Positions 6,267-10,834 of a stretch of 10,834 bases of DNA are shown here, in pieces (the first letter of the stretch is position 1; each line of letters begins with the position of its first letter). The notes beneath the pieces are model-generated. The model made no database searches. It was given only the letters and a program-made list of their open reading frames with translations, and was not told where the DNA came from. The position numbers and the translations under genes were made by a program. This DNA is from Variovorax sp. (GTDB lineage: Bacteria; Pseudomonadota; Gammaproteobacteria; Burkholderiales; Burkholderiaceae_C), in NCBI GenBank assembly GCA_028292835.1, contig JAQGLP010000436.1, positions 1-10,834 of the forward strand, written 5' to 3'.

Positions 6267-8594
6267 TTACTTGCGCAGCAGCCGCAGCCCGTTGCCCACC
6301 ACCAGCAGGCTCGCGCCCACGTCGGCGAACACCGCCGTCCACATCGTTCCCCACCCCGTCAGCGCGAGCGCGAGGAACACGGCCTTGATACCCAGCGCCA
6401 GCACGATGTTTTGCACCAGCACGGCGTGCGTGGCCTGCGACAGGCGCACAAAGGCCGGGATCTTGCGCAGGTCGTCGTCCATCAGCGCCACGTCGGCCGT
6501 CTCGATGGCCGTGCCGGTGCCCATCCGGCCCATCGCAAAGCCGATGGCCGCGCGCGCCAGAGCCGGCGCGTCGTTGATGCCGTCGCCGACCATGCCGGCC
6601 GGCCCCTCCGCCGCCAGGCTCTCGACCGCCTTGAGCTTGTCCTCGGGCAACTGGCCGCCACGCGCCTGGTCGATGCCGACCTGTCGCGCGATGGCCTCGG
6701 CGGTGTGCGTGTTGTCGCCGGTCAGCATGACGGTCCTGATACCCAGGCGATGCAGTTCGGCGATGGCCGAGCGGCTCGTATCCCTGACCGTGTCGGCGAC
6801 GGCGAAAAGGGCCAGCACCCGCTTGTCGTCGACCAGCATCACGACTGTCTTGCCCTGCCGCTCCAGCGTGTCGAGCCGGGCTTCCAGCGCCGGCAAGCAG
6901 CGGCCCAGCTCTTCCACCAGCCGGTGGTTGCCGAGCGAGTACGTCCGACCATCGATCACGCCGCGCACGCCACGCCCGGGCAGCGCCTCGAAATCAGTCA
7001 CCGACGCGCGCGTCAGCCCGTGGGCCCCGGCGGCCTTCGCCACCGCCTGCGACACCGGATGGTCGGAACGCGCGGCGAGGCTCGCCGCCAGGTTTTGGCA
7101 ACGCCCGGCATCCGCCGGGGCACCGAGACCTGAGGACGCGTCGGAGCACAGCTCGAAATCCGTCTGCACCGGCTTGCCGTGGGTGATCGTGCCGGTCTTG
7201 TCGAGCGCCAGCCAGCGCAGCCTGCGGCCCTCCTCCAGGTAGACCCCGCCCTTGACCAGGATGCCCCGGCGCGCCGCCGCCGCGAGCCCGCTGACGATGG
7301 TCACCGGCGTCGAGATCACCAGCGCGCACGGGCAGGCGATCACCAGCAGCACCAGCGCCTTGTAGATCCAGTCGTGCCAGCCGCCCCCCGCGAGGAGCGG
7401 CGGCAGCACCGCCACCGCCACGGCCAGCGCGAACACGACCGGCGTGTAGACGCGGGCAAAACGGTCGACGAAGCGCTGCGTCGGCGCCTTGGCACCCTGT
7501 GCTTCCTCGACCGCGTGGATGATGCGCGCCAGCGTGGTGTTGCCGGCGGCGGCCGTCACGCGGTAGTCGAACGAGCCCGACTGGTTGACGGTGCCCGCGA
7601 ACACGGCGTCGCCCTCGCCCTTGTCCACCGGCAGGCTCTCGCCGGTGATGGGGGCCTGGTCGACCGACGAGCGGCCGGCGACGATCTCGCCGTCCAGCCC
7701 GATGCGCTCGCCCGGTCTGATGCGAACCACGCTGCCGACCGTGACGCTGCTCGCCGCGACCGCCAGCCAGCCGCCGTCGGCCTGCCGCACGGTGGCCTGC
7801 TCGGGGGCCAGTTGCATCAGCCCGCCGATGGCGTTGCGCGCGCGGTCGAGCGAACGGGCCTCGATCAGCTCGGCGACGGTGAAGAGCACTATCACCATCG
7901 CCGCCTCGGGCCACTGGCCCAGCAGCAGCGCACCGGTGACGGCGATGCTCATCAGCGCGTTGATGTTCAGGTTGCCGTGGCGCAGCGCGACCCAGCCCTT
8001 TTGGTAGGTACCGAGACCGCACAGGGCCACCGCCGCGACGGCGAGTGCGGCCGCGAGCCAGCCGGGCAACGCCAGCCAGTGCACTGCCTCGGAGGCGATG
8101 GCGCACGCGCCGGCCAGCGCCAGCGGCCAACGCGGCTTTTTCTCCTCGCCGGAGGGGACGAGCAGCCGTCCCGCGCCGTCCGGCAGCTCGGGCTCGAAGC
8201 CGAGCGAGCGCACCGCGTCCAGCACGGCTTCGAGCGCGTTGGGAGCGTGCGCCACCGTCAGCACGCGCTGCATCAGGTTGAACTCCATGCCGTGCACGGT
8301 GGCCATGCCGCCCAGCTTCTTGCGGATCAGCGCCTCCTCGGTCGGGCAATCCATTTGCCTGATGCGCATCGCCGTGCGGGTGCCATCGGCCAGCGCCTGC
8401 GGCGCAGCCAGTCCGCTGGGCGCGAGAGATACGACGGGCGTGGCAACGGAGCAGCATGCTGCTGCGCCGACGCCGGCCGGACCGGGGGCGGCGCTCTCAT
8501 GAGTGTGTCCCTGTCCGTTTGAAGCGTCGTGCTCGTGTCCATGTCCATGTGCGTGTCCGTCCGGACGATCAAGCGGTGGATGGCGTTGGCCCAT
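6267..8594 (-). CDS. P1B-2 type heavy-metal (Zn/Cd/Pb) translocating ATPase
   Basis: 775 residues. It pumps divalent soft metals out of the cytoplasm at the cost of ATP and belongs to the ZntA/CadA/PbrA group. The N-terminus is His-rich (DGHAHGHGHEHD, 12-23; HTH, 30-32) with a Cys pair at 47-48. An HMA-like domain (76-137) has MDCPTEE (81-87) in place of GMxCxxC. Core motifs are TGES (317-320), the membrane CPC (421-423), DKTGT with phosphorylated Asp465, HP (512-513), TGDN (625-628) and GDGIND (670-675). Lys737 and Asp758 in the last two helices are the P1B-2 metal-site partners, and CPC rather than SPC argues against a cobalt pump. I chose the ATG at 8594 because an AAAGGA lies 7 bases upstream. 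The in-frame ATG at 8630 would fall between the predicted transcript start and that SD. It is the first gene after the MerR-type promoter and is followed 12 bp later by the cobD-like gene. Confidence 0.95.
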   Translation of the reverse strand: MGQRHPPLDRPDGHAHGHGHEHDASNGQGHTHESAAPGPAGVGAAACCSVATPVVSLAPSGLAAPQALADGTRTAMRIRQMDCPTEEALIRKKLGGMATVHGMEFNLMQRVLTVAHAPNALEAVLDAVRSLGFEPELPDGAGRLLVPSGEEKKPRWPLALAGACAIASEAVHWLALPGWLAAALAVAAVALCGLGTYQKGWVALRHGNLNINALMSIAVTGALLLGQWPEAAMVIVLFTVAELIEARSLDRARNAIGGLMQLAPEQATVRQADGGWLAVAASSVTVGSVVRIRPGERIGLDGEIVAGRSSVDQAPITGESLPVDKGEGDAVFAGTVNQSGSFDYRVTAAAGNTTLARIIHAVEEAQGAKAPTQRFVDRFARVYTPVVFALAVAVAVLPPLLAGGGWHDWIYKALVLLVIACPCALVISTPVTIVSGLAAAARRGILVKGGVYLEEGRRLRWLALDKTGTITHGKPVQTDFELCSDASSGLGAPADAGRCQNLAASLAARSDHPVSQAVAKAAGAHGLTRASVTDFEALPGRGVRGVIDGRTYSLGNHRLVEELGRCLPALEARLDTLERQGKTVVMLVDDKRVLALFAVADTVRDTSRSAIAELHRLGIRTVMLTGDNTHTAEAIARQVGIDQARGGQLPEDKLKAVESLAAEGPAGMVGDGINDAPALARAAIGFAMGRMGTGTAIETADVALMDDDLRKIPAFVRLSQATHAVLVQNIVLALGIKAVFLALALTGWGTMWTAVFADVGASLLVVGNGLRLLRK

Positions 8595-8617
8595 CGTGGT
8601 TTCCTTTGCGGTGTAGA

Positions 8618-8647
8618 TTGCAGTACACACCCTGAAGCCGCTACAAG
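8618..8647 (+). promoter_or_regulatory. Possible promoter of the MerR-family regulator, overlapping the operator
   Basis: On the plus strand TTGCAG (8618-8623) and TACAAG (8642-8647), spaced 18 bp apart, could form a weak sigma-70 promoter for the regulator at 8674. It would overlap the operator, as expected for autoregulation in divergent MerR loci. The -10 matches only four of six positions. An AGGA (8662-8665) lies 8 bases before the regulator ATG. Confidence 0.4.
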
Positions 8648-8652
8648 GTCAA
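8622..8652 (-). promoter_or_regulatory. MerR-type promoter of the ATPase operon with 19-bp spacer
   Basis: On the minus strand, TTGACC (8652-8647) serves as -35 and TGTACT (8627-8622) as -10, four of six matching TATAAT, separated by exactly 19 bp. An overlong 19-20 bp spacer is the hallmark of promoters activated by MerR-family regulators, which untwist the spacer on metal binding. The operator dyad lies within this spacer. The expected transcript would start close to 8614, ahead of the AAAGGA and the ATG at 8594. Confidence 0.75.
8629..8649. promoter_or_regulatory. CadR/PbrR-type operator dyad
   Basis: A 21-bp imperfect palindrome centred on C8639 has half-sites ACCCTGAAGC and GCTACAAGGT. 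Eight of its ten symmetric pairs match. This ACC(C/T)T...AGGGT style is typical of Zn/Cd/Pb-responsive MerR-family operators. Its place inside the 19-bp spacer of the ATPase promoter, next to a cadR-like gene, makes it the predicted binding site of that regulator for both genes. Confidence 0.8.
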
Positions 8653-8673
8653 ACCATTGTCAGGAAGCCCGTC

Positions 8674-9105
8674 ATGAAAATCGGAGAACTCGCCAGCGCC
8701 GCGAAGTGCAGCGCTGAGACCATCCGCTTCTACGAGAAGAAGGGCCTGCTGCCCGAGCCCGGCCGCACCGAGGGCAATTACCGCAGCTACGGCCCGCCGC
8801 ACGTCGAGCGCCTGCGCTTCATCCGCAACTGCCGCGCGCTCGACATGACGCACGACGAAATCCGCGCCCTGCTGCGCGCCATCGACGTGCCGGCCCAAGA
8901 CTGCGGCGCCGTCAATGCCCTGCTCGACGCGCACATCGGCCATGTCGAGGCGCGCATCGAGGAGTTGCGGCAGCTCCAGCGGCAACTCGGCAGCCTGCGC
9001 GAGCAATGCCAGAGCAAGCAGGCACCGGACCACTGCGGCATCCTGCGCGGTCTGGCCGAGATGGAAACCGAGGTCGGCGGCGAGCGGCATACGCACCTGG
9101 GGTAG
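8674..9105 (+). CDS. cadR: MerR family Cd(II)/Pb(II)-type transcriptional regulator (CadR/PbrR-like)
   Basis: 143 residues, a dimeric cytoplasmic metal sensor. The N-terminal winged HTH begins MKIGELASAAKCSAETIRFYEKKG and continues through NYRSYG (35-40), the standard MerR-family DNA-binding region (1-70). The dimerisation helix (about 80-112) contains HIGHVEARIEEL (87-98). Cys77, Cys112 and Cys121 (in DHCGIL) occupy the places of the three metal-binding cysteines of CadR/PbrR. Extra cysteines lie at 12 and 53, and the short tail has His139 and His141. The ATG at 8674 has an AGGA 8 bases upstream. The gene is divergent from the heavy-metal ATPase across 79 bp that hold the operator, so it is predicted to repress and activate that operon and its own gene. 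The exact metal cannot be read with certainty, and cadR is used in the family sense. Confidence 0.92.
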   Translation: MKIGELASAAKCSAETIRFYEKKGLLPEPGRTEGNYRSYGPPHVERLRFIRNCRALDMTHDEIRALLRAIDVPAQDCGAVNALLDAHIGHVEARIEELRQLQRQLGSLREQCQSKQAPDHCGILRGLAEMETEVGGERHTHLG

Positions 9106-9144
9106 CGCGGCCGGCTCCCATGCCGCTCCGTGGCTTCCAACGGC

Positions 9145-9165
9145 GCCGCCAGCCGCCCCGGCGGC
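9145..9165. terminator. Possible GC-rich stem-loop between convergent genes
   Basis: GCCGC (9152-9156) can pair with GCGGC (9161-9165) across the loop CCCG, and another GCCGCC at 9145-9150 is a competing partner. It lies in the 85-bp gap between the regulator stop and the LysR-gene stop, where a bidirectional terminator would be expected. There is no U-run, so support is weak. Confidence 0.25.
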
Positions 9166-9190
9166 AATCGAGTTCCCTGCCGAGCGGCTG

Positions 9191-10141
9191 TCAGCAGGTT
9201 TCGTCAAGCGCCCGGGTCGGCAAGAGAATCCGCTGCGCCACCTCGGCCAGCACTTGGCGCAGCCAGCGCTGGGCCGGCGCATGGTGGGCCCGGGGATGCC
9301 AAAGCTGATAGAAGCGCATCGGCGGGTAGTCGATGGGGCACGGCACCACGGCCAGCGGCAACATGGCGGCGTAGTGGTTCGCGAAATGCCGGCTGATGGT
9401 GAAGATCAGGTCAGTGCCGGGCAGCATGTGCGGCGCCATGCTGAAGAAAGGTACCGTCACGCGCGCGCTGCGCGACAGCCGCAGGCTGGCCAGGTGCTGG
9501 TCGATGACGCCGCGGTGCGTGGACGAGAACGGTAGCGGCACGACGTGCGGTGCCGCCAGGTACTGGGCCTGCGTCAGCGCGCCCTGGGCCAGCGGGTGCT
9601 CGCGCCACATCAGGCAGACGATGTCGTCGGTCAGCAACGGCGCCATGTGCAGTTGCTCGGGCGGCTGGGGCCAGTTGCCGATCACCACGTCCATCTCGCC
9701 GTGCGCCATCGCACGCTCGAAGTCGTAGTCCGGACCGAGCGGATGCACCGTGAGACGTGCCGATGGCGCCTCGCGCCGCATGACCTGCGCAACGCCCGCC
9801 ACGAAGACCGTCGTGAGGTAGTCCGGGCAGCCCACATTGAAGGTTTGCGGCGTCGTGGCGGGCTCGAAGGCATCGCTGCCGGCGAACATGCGGTCGATTT
9901 CCTCCAGCACCAGCCAGAGCGACCGCTCCAGCTCCAGCGCACGGGCCGTGGGCACCATCGCGTTGCCGCTGCGCACCAGCAGCTCGTCACCGAAGATAGT
10001 GCGCAGGCGGCGCAACGTCGCGCTAACCGCAGGCTGCGACTGGTTGAGGCGCACCGCCGTGCGTGTGACGCTGCGCTCGGTCAGCAGCGTCTTGAGCGCC
10101 AGCATCATCTGGGTGTCGAGCAGGTGGGAGGATGGATTCAT
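9191..10141 (-). CDS. LysR family transcriptional regulator (NahR/LinR-like)
   Basis: 316 residues, normal for LysR-type regulators, which act as tetramers that sense a small-molecule co-inducer. The winged HTH occupies about residues 10-68: LLTERSVTRTAVRLNQSQPA (19-38) holds the recognition helix, followed by SATLRRLRTIFGDELLVR (40-57). The effector-binding domain follows from about residue 95 with FNVGCPDYLTTVF, and MDVVIGNWPQPPEQL resembles the NahR/DntR/LinR/NodD branch. The start at 10141 gives the usual ~10 residues before the HTH, although no good SD precedes it. It is divergent from the MFS permease across a 141-bp gap, the usual layout for a regulator and its target. The co-inducer is unknown, but the permease type suggests an organic or aromatic acid. 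Confidence 0.93.
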   Translation of the reverse strand: MNPSSHLLDTQMMLALKTLLTERSVTRTAVRLNQSQPAVSATLRRLRTIFGDELLVRSGNAMVPTARALELERSLWLVLEEIDRMFAGSDAFEPATTPQTFNVGCPDYLTTVFVAGVAQVMRREAPSARLTVHPLGPDYDFERAMAHGEMDVVIGNWPQPPEQLHMAPLLTDDIVCLMWREHPLAQGALTQAQYLAAPHVVPLPFSSTHRGVIDQHLASLRLSRSARVTVPFFSMAPHMLPGTDLIFTISRHFANHYAAMLPLAVVPCPIDYPPMRFYQLWHPRAHHAPAQRWLRQVLAEVAQRILLPTRALDETC

Positions 10142-10282
10142 TCAGGTGGCCGGTGTGCCCGGCGCCAAGCACGCGGCCCGCGGCCCATGTGGCGGTGTTT
10201 ATTCGAGATATTACCGTGGCGCCCTTTCCGCGTCGCCCAGTCTGCTCAATGATCCACGCGCTCATTTCAAGAGGAAAACAAC
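10142..10282. promoter_or_regulatory. Divergent control region between LysR regulator and MFS permease
   Basis: This 141-bp gap should hold both promoters and the LysR-binding site. The only AT-rich island is TTTATTCGAGATATTA at 10198-10213. It includes TATTAC (10209-10214) as a possible -10 for the permease, but no good -35 stands before it. A T-N11-A box can be drawn there but is not distinctive. The permease SD GAGGA (10271-10275) lies 7 bases before its ATG. Confidence 0.35.
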
Positions 10283-10834
10283 ATGAACAACAACGCACTC
10301 TCACCCGCGCAGGCGGGCGTGCCCGGAGACACGCTTGCCGAACGCGACATTACCTTCAAGCGCATCGTCTGGCGCCTCGTTCCCTTCCTGACCCTCATCT
10401 GGTTCCTGGCGTGGATCGACCGCGTCAACGTCGGCTTTGCCAAGCTCTCGATGATGAGCGACCTGCAGTGGTCCGACGCGGTCTACGGTGCCGGGGCAGG
10501 CATCTTCTTCTTCGGCTACTTCTTCTTCGAGGTGCCGAGCAACCTGCTGCTGCAGAGGATCGGCGCCAAAAAGACCATCATGCGTATCACCATCGGCTGG
10601 GGCATCATCAGCGTGGTGATGGCCTGGGTGCAGACGCCCGTGCAGTTCTATGTGCTGCGCTTCCTGATGGGGGCGTTCGAGGCCGGCCTGCAGCCGGGCG
10701 TCATCCTCTACCTGACCTACTGGTTGCCCGCCCACCGGCGCGGCAAGGCGCTGGCCTTTTTCGTGTCGGCCTCAGCGCTGTCGCTGATGCTGGGCAGCCC
10801 GCTCGCCGCCAACCTGATGGAAACCTTCAACGGC
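10283..10834 (+). CDS. MFS permease, anion:cation symporter (ACS) family, N-terminal part
   Basis: 184 residues are present and the frame is still open at the window end. The family is usually about 430-450 residues, so this is less than half. It is an inner-membrane proton-coupled permease for organic anions (ACS members carry phthalate, tartrate, glucarate and similar compounds). After a 25-residue hydrophilic start, the first helix leads into FLAWIDRVNVGFAKL (41-55), the ACS signature. FFFEVPSNLLLQRIGAKK (80-97) covers the second helix and the loop 2-3 motif. RFLMGAFEAGLQPGVILYL (126-144) and YWLPAHRRGKA (146-156) mark helices 4-5. The ATG at 10283 has a GAGGA SD 7 bases upstream. It is divergent from the LysR gene, which probably controls it. 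The substrate cannot be told from this part. Confidence 0.92.
   Translation, partial: MNNNALSPAQAGVPGDTLAERDITFKRIVWRLVPFLTLIWFLAWIDRVNVGFAKLSMMSDLQWSDAVYGAGAGIFFFGYFFFEVPSNLLLQRIGAKKTIMRITIGWGIISVVMAWVQTPVQFYVLRFLMGAFEAGLQPGVILYLTYWLPAHRRGKALAFFVSASALSLMLGSPLAANLMETFNG

Noticed and set aside
4299..7133. A 944-codon open frame on the plus strand
   Set aside because: It lies antisense to the ZIP, CobD and ATPase genes, is rich in Arg/Gln/His/Gly as GC-rich shadows are, and shows no domain. The opposite strand encodes clear protein families throughout.
7179..8522. A 447-codon plus-strand frame and a 487-codon minus-strand frame (6994-8457) over the ATPase
   Set aside because: Both are out of frame with the ATPase, whose every catalytic motif is intact in its own frame.
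8530..8565. Short tandem repeat of GTGTCCAT type
   Set aside because: It is explained by codons for the alternating His/Gly run in the ATPase N-terminus.
6267..8594. Cobalt exporter (CoaT, P1B-4) suggested by the cobalamin context
   Set aside because: The membrane metal motif is CPC, with Lys737 and Asp758 as in P1B-2 pumps. P1B-4 cobalt pumps have SPC and lack a His-rich/HMA N-terminus of this kind.
8674..9105. CoaR-like cobalt sensor
   Set aside because: CoaR carries a large precorrin isomerase-like effector domain. This protein is only 143 residues with the three-cysteine CadR/PbrR pattern.
10301..10735. A 144-codon minus-strand frame inside the MFS gene
   Set aside because: It is antisense to a clear ACS permease, has a Glu/Asp/His-rich shadow composition and no ribosome-binding site.
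1..10834. tRNA, rRNA, CRISPR array or insertion sequence
   Set aside because: No spaced direct repeats, cloverleaf-like sequence, transposase motif or terminal inverted repeats were seen anywhere in the window.

Overview
The window is very GC-rich, densely packed chromosomal DNA. The gene content and protein style (a CobQ/CobT/CobS lower cobalamin pathway, a CadR/PbrR-type MerR regulator, a P1B-2 heavy-metal ATPase with the variant MDCPTEE metal motif, and a NahR/LinR-like LysR regulator divergent from an ACS-family MFS permease) fit a betaproteobacterium, most likely Burkholderiales and probably Comamonadaceae. That placement is inferred from family resemblance and not from a marker gene.

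Region 1 (1-3707, all minus strand) is a cobalamin gene run, transcribed cobQ -> cobT -> a 51-codon ORF -> cobS -> cobC. cobQ amidates the corrin ring. cobT activates dimethylbenzimidazole. cobS joins the lower ligand to adenosylcobinamide-GDP. cobC would remove the 5'-phosphate, but only its first nine codons lie in the window. The last three junctions (cobT/small ORF, small ORF/cobS, cobS/cobC) are all ATGA stop/start overlaps. The 51-codon ORF between cobT and cobS looks like repeat-derived DNA.

Region 2 (3708-4226) separates two minus-strand gene groups. It holds a non-coding leader with a 9-bp tandem repeat and one small plus-strand gene for a 58-residue, charged, hypothetical protein with a strong Shine-Dalgarno sequence.

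Region 3 (4227-9105) is a metal-homeostasis unit with a cobalamin gene inside it. A CadR-like MerR regulator (plus strand) is divergent from a minus-strand operon: P1B-2 Zn/Cd/Pb ATPase, then a CobD-like threonine-phosphate decarboxylase 12 bp downstream, then a GufA-type ZIP transporter. The 79-bp divergent region contains a textbook MerR operator (8 of 10 dyad pairs) inside a 19-bp promoter spacer. The regulator, efflux pump and ZIP permease therefore look like one metal-control circuit, and the B12 side-chain enzyme may be transcribed from its metal-responsive promoter.

Region 4 (9191-10834) is a LysR-type regulator divergent from an MFS permease of the anion:cation symporter group that runs off the right edge. 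This is a typical organic or aromatic acid uptake locus, unrelated to the preceding genes.

No tRNA, rRNA, CRISPR array, insertion sequence or convincing cobalamin riboswitch was seen. The point most worth following up is the embedding of cobD between a metal exporter and a ZIP permease under an apparent CadR promoter. The doubly overlapped repeat-like ORF between cobT and cobS comes second.
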